The position numbers and the translations under genes are program-made. DNA of 64,000 nucleotides from Eshraghiella crossota (GTDB taxonomy: Bacteria > Bacillota > Clostridia > Lachnospirales > Lachnospiraceae). A model generated the notes under the pieces. The model saw only the letters and a list, made by a program, of their open reading frames with translations, ran no database searches and had not been told where the DNA came from. The DNA lies in assembly GCF_025148445.1 (NCBI RefSeq), contig NZ_CP102270.1, forward strand, positions 2,219,001 to 2,283,000, read 5' to 3'. The first letter of the stretch is position 1, and each line of letters starts with the position of its first letter. Positions 1-8,776 of the stretch are shown here, in pieces.

Positions 1-3000
1 AGTACCTTGAAGGATTCAGGAATACCCGGTTCAGGAATATTATCACCTTTGATAATTGCTTCGTATGTCTTAACACGTCCTACAACGTCATCTGACTTAA
101 CTGTAAGGATTTCCTGAAGCGTATATGAAGCACCATATGCTTCAAGAGCCCAAACTTCCATTTCACCGAAACGCTGTCCACCAAATTGTGCTTTACCACC
201 AAGTGGCTGCTGTGTAACAAGTGAGTAAGGACCGGTCGAACGTGCATGAATCTTATCATCAACAAGATGATGAAGCTTAAGGTAATGCATGTGTCCGATT
301 GTAACAGGGCTGTCAAAATATTCTCCTGTTCTACCATCTCTCAATCTTACTTTACCATCTCTTGAAATAGGAACGCCTTTCCATTCTGCTCTATGGTCAA
401 GGTGTTCACCAAGATATTCCATAAGTTCTTCATTTATCTTGCCGTCCCATTTTTCTTTGAATTCATCCCATTCAAGATTTACATAATCGTTGGCAAGATC
501 AAGTGTATCCATAATATCTTTTTCGTTAGCACCGTCAAATACAGGTGTTGATATCTTAAATCCAAGTGCTCTCGCTGCAAGGCTTAAGTGAATCTCAAGA
601 ACCTGACCGATATTCATACGTGATGGTACACCAAGAGGATTAAGAACGATGTCAAGAGGTCGTCCATTTGGAAGATATGGCATATCTTCTACAGGTAAAA
701 TTCTTGAAACGACACCCTTGTTACCATGACGTCCGGCCATCTTATCACCTACAGAAATCTTTCTCTTCTGTGCGATGTAGATACGAACCGACTGATTAAC
801 GCCCGGATTGAGGTCATCCCCGTTCTCTCTTGTAAATACCTTAGCATCAACTATAACACCATACTCTCCGTGAGGAACTCTGAGTGAAGTATCTCTTACC
901 TCTCTTGCCTTCTCACCAAAAATGGCTCTTAAAAGTCTCTCTTCGGCTGTAAGCTCTGTCTCACCCTTAGGTGTAACTTTACCTACAAGAATATCTCCGG
1001 CACGGACTTCTGCACCAATTCTTATAATACCTCTTTCATCAAGGTCTTTAAGTGCATCTTCACCAACGCCCGGAACTTCTCTTGTTATCTCTTCAGGTCC
1101 AAGCTTGGTATCTCTTGCTTCTGCTTCGTATTCTTCTATATGAACTGATGTATAAACATCATCTCTTACAAGTCTTTCACTTAATAAAACAGCATCCTCG
1201 TAGTTGTAACCTTCCCATGTCATGAATCCGATGAGAGGGTTCTTACCTAATGCGATTTCACCATTAGAAGTTGATGGACCATCCGCAATTACATCGCCTG
1301 CTTCAACTCTGTCTCCCTTTGTAACGATTGGCTTCTGGTTATAACAGTTGCTCTGGTTACTTCTTGCGAATTTGGTAAGCTGGTATGAATGTCTGTTTCC
1401 GTCATCCTCAAGAATAACAATTTCTGTTGATGTGGCTCTGTCAACAAGACCGCCTTTTTCCGCTACTACACAGGCACCTGAGTCAACGGCTGTCTTATAT
1501 TCCATACCTGTTCCTACTACTGCTGAATCAGTTGTAAGAAGAGGTACCGCCTGACGCTGCATGTTAGATCCCATAAGTGCTCGGTTAGCATCGTCGTTCT
1601 GGAGGAAAGGAATCATTGAAGTAGCAACTGAGAATACCATCTTAGGAGATACATCCATAAGGTCTATCTTGCTCTTTTCAAATTCCGAGGTTTCCTCTCT
1701 GTAACGGCCTGATACGCTGTTCTTAACGAAATATCCGTTCTCGTCAAGTTCTGCATTAGCCTGTGCTACATAATAATTATCTTCTTCATCGGCAGTAAGG
1801 TATCTTACTTCCTCTGTTACTCTTGGGTTCTTAGGATCTGTCTTATCTACGACACGATATGGGGCTTCTACAAATCCGTACTCATTAATTCTTGCGTATG
1901 TAGCAAGTGAGTTGATAAGACCAATGTTAGGTCCTTCAGGTGTCTCAATAGGACACATTCTGCCATAATGTGTATAATGAACATCTCGAACCTCAAATCC
2001 GGCACGATCTCTTGAAAGTCCGCCAGGTCCGAGTGCTGAAAGACGTCTCTTATGTGTAATTTCACTAAGAGGGTTATTCTGATCCATAAACTGTGACAAC
2101 TGCGAACTTCCAAAAAATTCCTTAACTGCAGCTGTTACAGGCTTGATATTAATTAAAGTCTGTGGTGATGCTCCTTCAACGTCCTGAGTTGTCATTCTTT
2201 CCCTAACAACTCTTTCCATTCTTGAAAGACCGATTCTGTACTGGTTCTGTAACAATTCACCTACAGCCCTGATACGTCTGTTTCCAAGATGATCGATATC
2301 ATCCTTTGTTCCAACGCCATATTCAAGATGTATATTGTAATTAATAGAAGCAATAATATCATCAACGGTAATATGCTTTGGTACAAGATCACTTGCGTTC
2401 TTCTTAATAGCTTCCTTGATATCATCAATTGATGTATTTTCTTCAAGGATTGTCTTTAATACAGGATAGTATACTGCTTCATGGATACCAAGAGACTTAG
2501 CCTCTTCCTCTGTGATATCTACATGTTTTGTAATATCAACCATCATATTAGAAAGCACTTTTACTTTTCTGTCTTCAACGGCAAGCCATATATAAGGTAC
2601 TGCCGCATTCTGGATAGCAAGGGCAGAATCCTTTGTAAGTGTATCTCCGGCTGATGCAATAATTTCTCCTGTAGTAACATCCACAACATCCTCTGCGAGC
2701 TTGTGTCCCCAGATTCTGTTTCTGAAATTAAGTTTCTTGTTAAATTTATAGCGGCCTACCTTAGCAAGGTCGTATCTTCTTGGGTCAAAAAACATTGCAT
2801 TGATAAGGCTCTCTGCACTATCAACCGAAAGAGGTTCACCCGGACGGATTTTTTTATATAACTCTAAGAGACCCTCTTCATAACCGCCATTAGGGCTCTT
2901 CTCTGTTACTGAAGGATCTTTTGCTATACTTGCTTCAATTTTAGGTTCATCCCCGAAAAGTTCACGAATCTGTGCATTGGTTCCGAAACCAAGTGCTCTT

Positions 3001-3599
3001 ATAAGAACTGTAACAGGTACCTTTCTTGTTCTATCTACACGCACGGAAAATACATCATTGGAGTCTGTTTCATACTCTAACCATGCACCTCTGTTAGGTA
3101 TAACGGTACATGAATATAATGTTTTACCAATCTTATCATGACCTATTTCATAATAGATTCCCGGAGAACGGACTAACTGGCTTACAATTACTCGCTCTGC
3201 ACCATTAATAACGAAGGTTCCTGTTGCTGTCATTAATGGAAGATCTCCCATGAAAATGTCATGTTCTTTAATCTCGTCTGTTTCTTTGTTATAAAGTCTT
3301 ACTTTAACTTTGAGAGGAGCTGCGTATGTTGCATCTCTTTCTTTACATTCTTCAATAGAATACTTCTTATCGTCTTCACATAACATAAAGTCTACAAATT
3401 CAAGGCTAAGGTGACCACTGTAATCTGTAATAGGCGATATATCTTCAAAAACTTCTTTGAGTCCATCCTCTAAGAACCACTTATATGAATTCTTCTGAAC
3501 TTCAATAAGATTAGGCATATCAAGAACTTCTTTCTGTCTTGAGTAACTCATTCTGACGTTCTTGCCAAATTTCTTAGGACGTAATCTGTTTTTTTCCAT
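1..3599 (-). CDS. rpoB: RNA polymerase beta subunit, 3' end missing
   Basis: Beta subunit of DNA-dependent RNA polymerase. The reading frame opens at the ATG at 3597-3599 ([20 protein letters not shown]) and stays open for about 1199 codons until the window edge cuts it, so the C-terminal end is absent. The rifampicin-binding segment reads [20 protein letters not shown] followed by [17 protein letters not shown], with the usual sensitive-type residues (Asp, His and Ser at the classical positions). The [13 protein letters not shown] motif near the catalytic centre and the late [17 protein letters not shown] segment are intact. It lies downstream of rplJ-rplL, separated by a terminator and its own strong promoter. 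rpoC presumably follows beyond the edge. The identification is certain. Confidence 0.98.
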   Translation of the reverse strand, partial: MEKNRLRPKKFGKNVRMSYSRQKEVLDMPNLIEVQKNSYKWFLEDGLKEVFEDISPITDYSGHLSLEFVDFMLCEDDKKYSIEECKERDATYAAPLKVKVRLYNKETDEIKEHDIFMGDLPLMTATGTFVINGAERVIVSQLVRSPGIYYEIGHDKIGKTLYSCTVIPNRGAWLEYETDSNDVFSVRVDRTRKVPVTVLIRALGFGTNAQIRELFGDEPKIEASIAKDPSVTEKSPNGGYEEGLLELYKKIRPGEPLSVDSAESLINAMFFDPRRYDLAKVGRYKFNKKLNFRNRIWGHKLAEDVVDVTTGEIIASAGDTLTKDSALAIQNAAVPYIWLAVEDRKVKVLSNMMVDITKHVDITEEEAKSLGIHEAVYYPVLKTILEENTSIDDIKEAIKKNASDLVPKHITVDDIIASINYNIHLEYGVGTKDDIDHLGNRRIRAVGELLQNQYRIGLSRMERVVRERMTTQDVEGASPQTLINIKPVTAAVKEFFGSSQLSQFMDQNNPLSEITHKRRLSALGPGGLSRDRAGFEVRDVHYTHYGRMCPIETPEGPNIGLINSLATYARINEYGFVEAPYRVVDKTDPKNPRVTEEVRYLTADEEDNYYVAQANAELDENGYFVKNSVSGRYREETSEFEKSKIDLMDVSPKMVFSVATSMIPFLQNDDANRALMGSNMQRQAVPLLTTDSAVVGTGMEYKTAVDSGACVVAEKGGLVDRATSTEIVILEDDGNRHSYQLTKFARSNQSNCYNQKPIVTKGDRVEAGDVIADGPSTSNGEIALGKNPLIGFMTWEGYNYEDAVLLSERLVRDDVYTSVHIEEYEAEARDTKLGPEEITREVPGVGEDALKDLDERGIIRIGAEVRAGDILVGKVTPKGETELTAEERLLRAIFGEKAREVRDTSLRVPHGEYGVIVDAKVFTRENGDDLNPGVNQSVRIYIAQKRKISVGDKMAGRHGNKGVVSRILPVEDMPYLPNGRPLDIVLNPLGVPSRMNIGQVLEIHLSLAARALGFKISTPVFDGANEKDIMDTLDLANDYVNLEWDEFKEKWDGKINEELMEYLGEHLDHRAEWKGVPISRDGKVRLRDGRTGEYFDSPVTIGHMHYLKLHHLVDDKIHARSTGPYSLVTQQPLGGKAQFGGQRFGEMEVWALEAYGASYTLQEILTVKSDDVVGRVKTYEAIIKGDNIPEPGIPESFKV

Positions 3600-3677
3600 T
3601 GACGTTTACCCCTGCGCTTTCTATAATTTTCTTTTGCCTATGTGTTGAGCATAAGTCTACACAATAAAGCATTGTCC

Positions 3678-3706
3678 ATAATAGCATATATGTAAATCCC
3701 TGTCAA
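3678..3706 (-). promoter_or_regulatory. Sigma-A-type promoter of rpoB
   Basis: On the minus strand there is TTGACA (3701-3706), a 17-base spacer and TATTAT (3678-3683). It sits just after the rplL terminator and about 80 bases before the rpoB start. The transcribed leader contains a small hairpin with TGTGT/ACACA arms. Confidence 0.75.
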
Positions 3707-3741
3707 CAACTTTTTTAATAATATCTCCGGTCGTTGGCATT

Positions 3742-3774
3742 AAAAAAAGAGTGCCACTTTCGTGACACTCTTTT
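3742..3774 (-). terminator. Rho-independent terminator after rplL
   Basis: On the minus strand GAGTGTCAC-GAAA-GTGGCACTC (one G-U pair, GAAA loop, 3749-3770) is followed by a run of T. It lies between the rplL stop and the rpoB promoter and should end or attenuate rplJL transcription. Confidence 0.85.
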
Positions 3775-3794
3775 GTCTACAAGTATAAATTACA

Positions 3795-4154
3795 TTATTT
3801 GATTGTAGCTTTAGCGCCTGCTTCTTCAAGTTTCTTCTTGATGTCTTCAGCTTCTTCTTTGCTAACGCCTTCTTTAACAACCTTAGGAGCTGCTGTAACA
3901 AGATCCTTAGCTTCTTTAAGTCCAAGACCTGTGATTTCACGAACAACTTTGATTACTGGAACACCAGAACCTTCTGTAAGTTCAACGTCAAATTCTGTCT
4001 TTTCTTCTTCAGCTGCTGCGCCTGCGCCTGCTGCTGCAACTACAACGCCTGCTGCTGCAGATACGCCGAATTCTTCTTCACATGCTTTTACAAGATCGTT
4101 TAATTCTAATACTGTTAATCCTTTAATAACTTCAATGATTTCCTGAGTTGTCAT
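3795..4154 (-). CDS. rplL: Ribosomal protein L7/L12
   Basis: Large-subunit stalk protein that recruits translation GTPases. It has 119 residues, the normal family length. The N-terminal dimerisation helix ([13 protein letters not shown]) is followed by an Ala/Gly-rich hinge at about residues 35-50 and a C-terminal factor-binding domain with EKTEFDVEL and [11 protein letters not shown]. It is preceded by rplJ with a 42-base gap and a GGAGG site, and followed by a terminator. It is expected to be co-transcribed with rplJ under the L10 leader. Its lysine/alanine-rich composition makes antisense frames look open; those are not genes. Confidence 0.98.
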   Translation of the reverse strand: MTTQEIIEVIKGLTVLELNDLVKACEEEFGVSAAAGVVVAAAGAGAAAEEEKTEFDVELTEGSGVPVIKVVREITGLGLKEAKDLVTAAPKVVKEGVSKEEAEDIKKKLEEAGAKATIK

Positions 4155-4196
4155 TTTAAATATCCTCCATTAATTTGTTTTTTAATTTCTTAGTAA

Positions 4197-4691
4197 TTAT
4201 GCTTCTGCTTCGTTCTTTTCAGCAATCTGCTTAATAACACGAGCGAAGTTTGTAACTGGTGACTGAATACTTCCAAGGAATTTTGAAAGGAGTTCTTCTC
4301 TTGATGGGATAGTAGCAATTACCTGGATACCTTTCTCATCATAATATGTTCCTTCAACAACACCTGATTTAAGCTGTAATGCATCAGCAGTCTTAGCAAA
4401 TCCGAAAAGGATTCTTGCAGGAGCTGTTGCATCTTCCTTAGAAATAGCGATTGCTGTAGGACCTTCAAGGTCTGGTACAAGTGCTTCAAATTCTGTACCG
4501 GCAACAGCACGCTTAATCATTGTATTCTTATAAACCTTATATATAACGCCTGCTTCTCTCATTTTCTTACGAAGAGCTGTATCCTGCTCAACTGTAAGTC
4601 CACGGTAGTCTGCAAGAACTGCTGACTTAGCACCGTTAAGGCATTCAATGATTTCATCAACTATAGGCTTCTTAATCTCAACCTTTGCCAT
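4197..4691 (-). CDS. rplJ: Ribosomal protein L10
   Basis: Stalk base protein that binds 23S rRNA and carries the L7/L12 dimers. It also binds its own leader to autoregulate. The chosen start is the ATG at 4689-4691 (MAKVEIKKPIVDEII), which has a TCCTCC-complement ribosome site (AGGAGGA) just upstream and gives 164 residues, usual for the family. A longer in-frame extension begins inside the leader's terminator hairpin and is not credible. The N-terminal RNA-binding part contains KSAVLADYRGLTVEQ. The C-terminal helix for L7/L12 ends at AEKNEAEA. rplL follows 42 bases downstream. Confidence 0.97.
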   Translation of the reverse strand: MAKVEIKKPIVDEIIECLNGAKSAVLADYRGLTVEQDTALRKKMREAGVIYKVYKNTMIKRAVAGTEFEALVPDLEGPTAIAISKEDATAPARILFGFAKTADALQLKSGVVEGTYYDEKGIQVIATIPSREELLSKFLGSIQSPVTNFARVIKQIAEKNEAEA

Positions 4692-4721
4692 GAGTAATTT
4701 TCCTCCTTGTAGAATTAATAT

Positions 4722-4753
4722 AAAAAATGCCTCCCGCAGACCAGGAGACATTA
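4722..4753 (-). terminator. Attenuator terminator of the L10 leader
   Basis: On the minus strand AATGTCTCC and GGAGGCATT form a stem (one G-U pair) followed directly by TTTTTT. It lies between the L10-binding domain and the rplJ start, the arrangement expected for termination control in rplJL leaders. Confidence 0.8.
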
Positions 4754-4754
4754 A

Positions 4755-4846
4755 AAAGTCATGTGCTTAAAATTCTCCTCGGCAGGCGTACTGACTTATG
4801 CCTTACGGCACCTGCTGTCTACGGTAGGGACTTATACAAGTCCAAC
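4755..4846 (-). promoter_or_regulatory. L10 leader (rplJ 5' regulatory RNA)
   Basis: The minus strand between the promoter and the attenuator contains conserved blocks typical of the L10 leader. These are GGACTTGTATAAGTCCC, CTACCGTAGACAGCAGGTGC, and CCGTAAGGCATAAGTCAGTA followed by CGCCTGCCG. Paired blocks (GCAGG/CCTGC, GGTGCC/GGCATAAG) form the L10-binding kink-turn fold. The 3' boundary merges with the attenuator. The family is well established; the exact fold was read by eye. Confidence 0.85.
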
Positions 4847-4853
4847 AGATGAT

Positions 4854-4882
4854 ATGTTACCATCTGAATATTATTTTGTCAA
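4854..4882 (-). promoter_or_regulatory. Sigma-A-type promoter of rplJ-rplL
   Basis: On the minus strand there is TTGACA (4877-4882), a 17-base spacer and TAACAT (4854-4859), with a TG just before the -10. It lies immediately after the rplA stop codon and sets the start of the L10 leader at about 4847. Confidence 0.8.
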
Positions 4883-4888
4883 GCAAAT

Positions 4889-5584
4889 TTATGCAAGATA
4901 CTTTGTTGTATCAACCTTAACGCCAGGACCCATTGTAGATGTAAGAGTAATGTTCTTAATATACTGTCCTTTTAATGCTGAAGGTTTAGCTTTAACGATT
5001 GCATCCATAATAGCCTTGAAGTTGTCTGCAAGCATCTCTTCTGTGAAAGATACTTTACCAACTGTAACATGCACGATGTTAGTCTTGTCAAGTCTGTATT
5101 CAATCTTACCGGCTTTGATATCTGCTATTGCTTTTGTTACATCCATAGTAACTGTACCGGCTTTAGGGTTTGGCATTAAGCCCTTTGGTCCGAGTACTCT
5201 ACCGAGACGACCAACAACACCCATCATATCAGGTGTAGCTACAACAACGTCGAAGTCAAACCATCCTTCGTTCTGAATCTTTGGAATGAGTTCTTCGCCG
5301 CCTACGAAATCTGCTCCTGCTGCTTCTGCTTCTGTTGCCTTAGCGCCCTTAGCGAAAACAAGAACTCTTACTGTCTTACCTGTTCCGTGAGGAAGAACTA
5401 CTGCACCACGAATCTGCTGCTCAGCATGACGTCCGTCACAACCTGTTCTGATATGTGCTTCTACTGTCTCATCAAATTTTGCTGTTGAAGCTTTCTTAAC
5501 TAATGCTACGGCTTCTTCAGCGCTGTATGTTGCTGTGCGGTCTACTAATTTAGCCGCTTCAACGTATTTTTTGCCTCTTTTCAT
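4889..5584 (-). CDS. rplA: Ribosomal protein L1
   Basis: 23S rRNA L1-stalk protein and, in many bacteria, translational repressor of its own operon. It has 231 residues, a normal length. The start at 5584 ([17 protein letters not shown]) has a CAGGAGG site. Family motifs include [38 protein letters not shown] (domain II to I return) and the C-terminal [10 protein letters not shown]. rplK lies 82 bases upstream. An L1-type RNA hairpin (5601-5628) abuts its ribosome site, consistent with self-regulation. Confidence 0.98.
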   Translation of the reverse strand: MKRGKKYVEAAKLVDRTATYSAEEAVALVKKASTAKFDETVEAHIRTGCDGRHAEQQIRGAVVLPHGTGKTVRVLVFAKGAKATEAEAAGADFVGGEELIPKIQNEGWFDFDVVVATPDMMGVVGRLGRVLGPKGLMPNPKAGTVTMDVTKAIADIKAGKIEYRLDKTNIVHVTVGKVSFTEEMLADNFKAIMDAIVKAKPSALKGQYIKNITLTSTMGPGVKVDTTKYLA

Positions 5585-5600
5585 TTTAAAAAACCTCCTG

Positions 5601-5628
5601 GTGGTATTTGCGGGGTCTGCCCTCCCAC
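5601..5628 (-). promoter_or_regulatory. L1-binding RNA hairpin before rplA
   Basis: The minus strand reads GTGGGAGGGCAGACCCCGCA followed by AATACCAC. GTGG/CCAC close the helix and GGG/CCC pair inside, with a GCAAATA-type asymmetric loop. This mimics the L1-binding helix of 23S rRNA. It abuts the CAGGAGG ribosome site of rplA. A near copy lies before rplK. Confidence 0.7.
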
Positions 5629-5636
5629 AACTATTA

Positions 5637-5655
5637 TCTGATGTCTGACATCAGA
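5637..5655 (-). repeat. Small inverted repeat in the rplK-rplA gap
   Basis: TCTGATG-TCTGA-CATCAGA forms a 7-bp hairpin between the rplK stop and the L1-type site. It has no T-run, so it is probably an RNA stability or processing structure rather than a terminator. Confidence 0.5.
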
Positions 5656-5666
5656 CGCAGCTTAAA

Positions 5667-6092
5667 TTATTCTTCTACTGTGATACCCATACTTCTTGCA
5701 GTACCGGCGATCATGCTCATAGCTGCTTCAACTGAAGCTGCATTTAAGTCAGGCATCTTCAATTCAGCGATCTTCTGGAGATCTGCTTTAGAAATCTTAG
5801 CAACCTTTGTCTTGTTAGGTACGCCTGAACCTGATTTAATGTTACATGCCTTCTTAAGAAGAACTGCTGCAGGTGGAGTCTTTGTAATGAAACTGAAACT
5901 TCTGTCTGCATAAACTGTAATTACAACAGGGACGACTGTATCTCCCATATCTGCTGTCTTTGCGTTGAACTGCTTTGTAAATTCAACGATGTTTACACCG
6001 TGCTGACCAAGTGCTGGACCAACTGGTGGAGCTGGTGTAGCTTTGCCGGCAGCAATCTGTAATTTGATATAACCTGTTACTTTCTTTGCCAT
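5667..6092 (-). CDS. rplK: Ribosomal protein L11
   Basis: GTPase-centre protein that binds 23S rRNA. The start is taken at 6092 ([16 protein letters not shown]), because AGGAGG lies at 6101-6106 on the complement. A start nine bases earlier would sit inside that site. The product is 141 residues, the usual length. The proline-rich [16 protein letters not shown] segment in the N-terminal domain (the thiostrepton-site region) and the C-terminal [12 protein letters not shown] tail are intact. It is followed by rplA. The 127-base gap to nusG holds a structured leader with an L1-type hairpin. Confidence 0.98.
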   Translation of the reverse strand: MAKKVTGYIKLQIAAGKATPAPPVGPALGQHGVNIVEFTKQFNAKTADMGDTVVPVVITVYADRSFSFITKTPPAAVLLKKACNIKSGSGVPNKTKVAKISKADLQKIAELKMPDLNAASVEAAMSMIAGTARSMGITVEE

Positions 6093-6114
6093 CTTTGGCA
6101 CCTCCTAAAATAAT

Positions 6115-6142
6115 GTGGTGTTTGCGGGAATCACCCTCCCAC
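6115..6142 (-). promoter_or_regulatory. L1-binding RNA hairpin before rplK
   Basis: The minus strand reads GTGGGAGGGTGATTCCCGCA followed by AACACCAC. It has the same helix and internal loop as the copy before rplA. It lies 8 bases before the AGGAGG of rplK, so bound L1 should block rplK translation. Upstream in the same leader are TCCGG-GCAA-CCGGA (a GNRA-capped hairpin) and a TTCGT/ACGAA stem. Confidence 0.7.
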
Positions 6143-6218
6143 GTAAGTCGTATAACCGACCAACTCCGGTTGCCCGGAATCTATTCGTCATAATGGTTCT
6201 GCCATTTACGAATTTTCA

Positions 6219-6746
6219 TTAAATATGACGTATTTCTGTAAAGCCTAACTCAACAGGTGTCTCACGTCCAAACATATCTACTGTAATTGTAACAGTCTGT
6301 TTGTTGTCATTAATACTCTTGATCTCTCCGACAGTATTTTCCCATACCCCGGATATTGCCATAACAGTATCACCCAGTGAGTATTCAGCCGCAACCTTGC
6401 CAATGCTGATACCGAGGTTGTTCATCTCTTCATCTGTAAGCGGAACCGGCTTGGATCCCGGACCTACAAATCCCGTAACACCTCTTGTATTTCTTACAAC
6501 ATACCATGTGTCATCGTTCAGAATCATATGAATAAGTACATATCCAGGGAAGATTTTTTTCTGAACCTGTTTCTTAACACCATTCTTAATTTCTACTGCA
6601 TCCTGTAAAGGAACGGAAACTTCAAGAATCTGATCTTCAAGGTGTCTGTTTTCGATTGTTTTCTCGATGTTAGCTTTAACTTTATTCTCGTAGCCTGAAT
6701 ATGTATGAACTACATACCAGCTAGCTCCTGATATTTCTTCTGACAT
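6219..6746 (-). CDS. nusG: Transcription termination/antitermination factor NusG
   Basis: RNA polymerase-associated elongation factor. It has 175 residues. The NGN domain opens with SGASWYVVHTYSGYENKVK and contains KIFPGYVLIHM and TRGVTGFVGPGSKPVPL. The C-terminal KOW domain has GDTVMAISGVWENTVGEIKS and ends MFGRETPVELGFTEIRHI. It lies 14 bases downstream of secE, forming the conserved rpmG-secE-nusG block. The ATG at 6746 gives the family-typical N-terminus. Confidence 0.97.
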   Translation of the reverse strand: MSEEISGASWYVVHTYSGYENKVKANIEKTIENRHLEDQILEVSVPLQDAVEIKNGVKKQVQKKIFPGYVLIHMILNDDTWYVVRNTRGVTGFVGPGSKPVPLTDEEMNNLGISIGKVAAEYSLGDTVMAISGVWENTVGEIKSINDNKQTVTITVDMFGRETPVELGFTEIRHI

Positions 6747-6760
6747 CCAATCACCTTTTC

Positions 6761-7048
6761 CTATTTAACAAATATTTTATCGAAACCTGTTGATATAACA
6801 AAATCAAGTCCGAAAATTATAAGTCCGAGAACAACTGTGCAGACCAATACTGCAAGTGTCTGTCTTCCAAGTGACTGACGATTAGGCCAGATGATTTTCT
6901 TGAATTCTGCTTTCATTGAAGCAAAGAATCCAACCTTTTCAGACTTCTTTCTGCCTTTAGAAGTCTTCGCTGTTTTCATAGTTAATTCTTCAACAGTTAC
7001 ATCATCAATTGATGTGTTGTTAAGAATTTCCTTTTCAGAATCACCCAT
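6761..7048 (-). CDS. secE: Protein translocase subunit SecE
   Basis: Essential subunit of the SecYEG channel in the inner membrane. It has 95 residues. The N-terminal ~55 are charged and cytoplasmic, followed by the conserved amphipathic helix FFASMKAEFKKIIWPNRQSL and a single membrane span (VLVCTVVLGLIIFGLDFVI). The N-terminal extension (MGDSEKEILNNTSIDDV) is longer and more acidic than in Bacillus, as is common in Clostridia. It sits between rpmG and nusG. Confidence 0.95.
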   Translation of the reverse strand: MGDSEKEILNNTSIDDVTVEELTMKTAKTSKGRKKSEKVGFFASMKAEFKKIIWPNRQSLGRQTLAVLVCTVVLGLIIFGLDFVISTGFDKIFVK

Positions 7049-7072
7049 CGTAGTTACCTCTCAATACTAAAA

Positions 7073-7222
7073 CTATTTTGTTTCCTTATGCATTGTGTGT
7101 GACTTACAGAATCTGCAATATTTCTTTGTTTCCATTCTGTCAGGATGAGTCTTCTTATCCTTTGTCATATTATAGTTACGCTGTTTGCATTCTGTACAAG
7201 CTAATGTAATTTTAACACGCAT
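7073..7222 (-). CDS. rpmG: Ribosomal protein L33 (zinc-binding type)
   Basis: Small large-subunit protein of 49 residues. The start codon at 7220-7222 has an AGGTG-type site upstream. It begins [20 protein letters not shown] and carries two CxxC pairs (CTEC and CRFC), so this is the zinc-binding, C+ form rather than the cysteine-free paralogue induced by zinc starvation. It heads the rpmG-secE-nusG transcript behind a sigma-A-type promoter. Confidence 0.95.
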   Translation of the reverse strand: MRVKITLACTECKQRNYNMTKDKKTHPDRMETKKYCRFCKSHTMHKETK

Positions 7223-7301
7223 GACTTACACCTCCAAATTGTGCTGTTTATCTATTATTTTTGGGCATAAAAAAAAAGCCTTTACTTCCCATAGCTTACT
7301 C

Positions 7302-7331
7302 ACTATATCATAGCTGTATTAACATAGTCAA
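7302..7331 (-). promoter_or_regulatory. Sigma-A-type promoter of rpmG-secE-nusG
   Basis: On the minus strand there is TTGACT (7326-7331), an 18-base spacer and TATAGT (7302-7307), about 80 bases before rpmG. Confidence 0.65.
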
Positions 7332-7377
7332 GTCTTTTTTTCTAAAAAAAAATATGTAAAAAATATTATAAAATAAG

Positions 7378-7406
7378 ATGACATTTTTTGTCTTATGTTC
7401 TATAAT
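7378..7406 (+). promoter_or_regulatory. Sigma-A-type promoter of the FliD-like gene
   Basis: ATGACA (7378-7383), a 17-base spacer and TATAAT (7401-7406), about 62 bases before the ATG at 7469. No sigma-28 motif (TAAA and GCCGATAA) was seen here, unlike other motility genes in the window. Confidence 0.7.
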
Positions 7407-7447
7407 ATATACGTAAAAATGGATTTTTGCAAGAGTTATTTTATCAT

Positions 7448-7467
7448 ACAGACAAGGAGGTGACTGT
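7448..7467 (+). promoter_or_regulatory. Candidate CsrA-binding hairpin over the ribosome site
   Basis: ACAG-ACAAGGAGGTGA-CTGT: ACAG/CTGT can pair, leaving ACAAGGAGG exposed. That matches the ACARGGA core of CsrA sites and contains the Shine-Dalgarno of the gene at 7469. csrA and fliW lie in this window. Confidence 0.5.
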
Positions 7468-7468
7468 T

Positions 7469-8743
7469 ATGATTAGCAATGTATATAACTACTACCTGTC
7501 CCAGTACGGCAATCTTTCCTACGGCAGGCATAATGTTCATAAAAAAAATGAGCTTCGTAATACCTATAACAGCATTGTGAAGCTTAACAGATCCAATCCT
7601 TTTTATGACATTGATTTATCGGAAGAATCCCAGAGATATGCAATTGACATTAAAGAGAACGCAAGGGCATTGTTTGATGTTACGGAAGATTTGACGGATG
7701 CCGGCAACGGCAATATGACATTCAGAAGCATTGCGGAATCGGATATGCCGGATAATGTTGAAGTTGAATATATTGGCGAGAACGTCCACGCCGGAAGTCC
7801 TGCAAAGTTTACAATCGGCGTCAGGAAATTAGCCACACCCCAGACTAATACAGGAGCTTATCTGCGCCAGAATGCCAGAAATCTTTTTACCGGCACTTAT
7901 TCTTTTGACGTTAATATATCCTCCATTACATACGAACTTCAATTTGATGTCACAGATAAAGACACCAACCGCAGTGTGCAGGATAAGCTTGCACGTCTGA
8001 TTAACAAGTCCAATATAGGTCTTAATGCACAGGTTCTTGTTAATGACAGCGGCCGTTCGGCACTGTCTGTTACTTCCAATATGACCGGTGTAGGTGACAG
8101 ACCTGTTATTTTCAGGATTACGGATAACGATACCTCGGCTCTTTCAGGTGTGGTTGACGCTCTCGGGCTTGATAATACCACCCATTATCCGTCTAATGCG
8201 GTTTTTGAACTGAACGGCAATGAGAAGATTTCATCATCCAACGTTTTTACAGTGGATAAAAAATACGAGATTACCCTTAAAAAAGCCAATAACGAAGGGG
8301 AATATGCAACTATAGGACTTAAACAGAACCTTGATTCCATTATCGACAGCATCCACGAACTTGCGGACAGTTATAATCAGATATCACAACTGGCCAGAAG
8401 TGGCACAAGTTCAGGAAGCCGTCGTCTGGCAAATGATTTATCATACATTGCCACAACCCATAATGATGCTTTGAACTCCAACGGATTACATATTAATGAA
8501 AATGGATTTATAGAAATAGATGACGAATATTTACATTCCTCTTCTAATGATGAACTTTTAACGACACTTTCAAGTTTAGGCAGATTTAAATCTGACCTGC
8601 AGAAGAAAGCCAACGATATAATGATTAATCCAATGGAATATATAAGTAAATCAATTATCAGTTACAAAAACCCTGCGAGACCGACTGCAGATACATATAC
8701 AACCTCAATATATTCAGGAATGATATATAATGGTTACTGTTGA
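7469..8743 (+). CDS. Orphan FliD-like protein lacking the HAP helices
   Basis: A 424-residue protein. The start at 7469 is fixed by AAGGAGG seven bases upstream. Residues ~90-320 resemble the surface domains of flagellar cap protein FliD: AKFTIGVRKLATPQTNTGAY, an INKSNIGLNAQVLVNDSGR segment, and NAVFELNGNEKISSSNVFTV followed by a YEITLKK stretch and LDSIIDSIHELADSYNQI. It lacks the N- and C-terminal coiled-coil helices (SGLDTD at one end, YEEKYYKKFSAMETAL at the other) that the true fliD at 11380-13392 has. The N-terminal block (YNYYLSQYGNL, KKNELRNTYNSIVKLNRSNP) is of unknown function. It has no signal peptide. It is transcribed alone between the rpmG operon and a convergent sigma-like gene. 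It may be a secreted filament accessory or cap variant; the function is inferred only. Confidence 0.7.
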   Translation: MISNVYNYYLSQYGNLSYGRHNVHKKNELRNTYNSIVKLNRSNPFYDIDLSEESQRYAIDIKENARALFDVTEDLTDAGNGNMTFRSIAESDMPDNVEVEYIGENVHAGSPAKFTIGVRKLATPQTNTGAYLRQNARNLFTGTYSFDVNISSITYELQFDVTDKDTNRSVQDKLARLINKSNIGLNAQVLVNDSGRSALSVTSNMTGVGDRPVIFRITDNDTSALSGVVDALGLDNTTHYPSNAVFELNGNEKISSSNVFTVDKKYEITLKKANNEGEYATIGLKQNLDSIIDSIHELADSYNQISQLARSGTSSGSRRLANDLSYIATTHNDALNSNGLHINENGFIEIDDEYLHSSSNDELLTTLSSLGRFKSDLQKKANDIMINPMEYISKSIISYKNPARPTADTYTTSIYSGMIYNGYC

Positions 8744-8776
8744 ATACCGCTGTTAATCACAGCGGTATTTTTATTT
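8744..8776 (+). terminator. Terminator after the FliD-like gene
   Basis: ATACCGCTG-TTAATCA-CAGCGGTAT followed by TTTTATTT, directly after the TGA at 8741-8743. The stop codon of the convergent gene lies inside the T-run, so the hairpin probably serves both directions. Confidence 0.85.

Noticed and set aside
7223-7427. A tRNA gene near rpmG, as in some genomes
   Set aside because: No cloverleaf or CCA-type end was found; the region is A/T-rich and holds two promoters.
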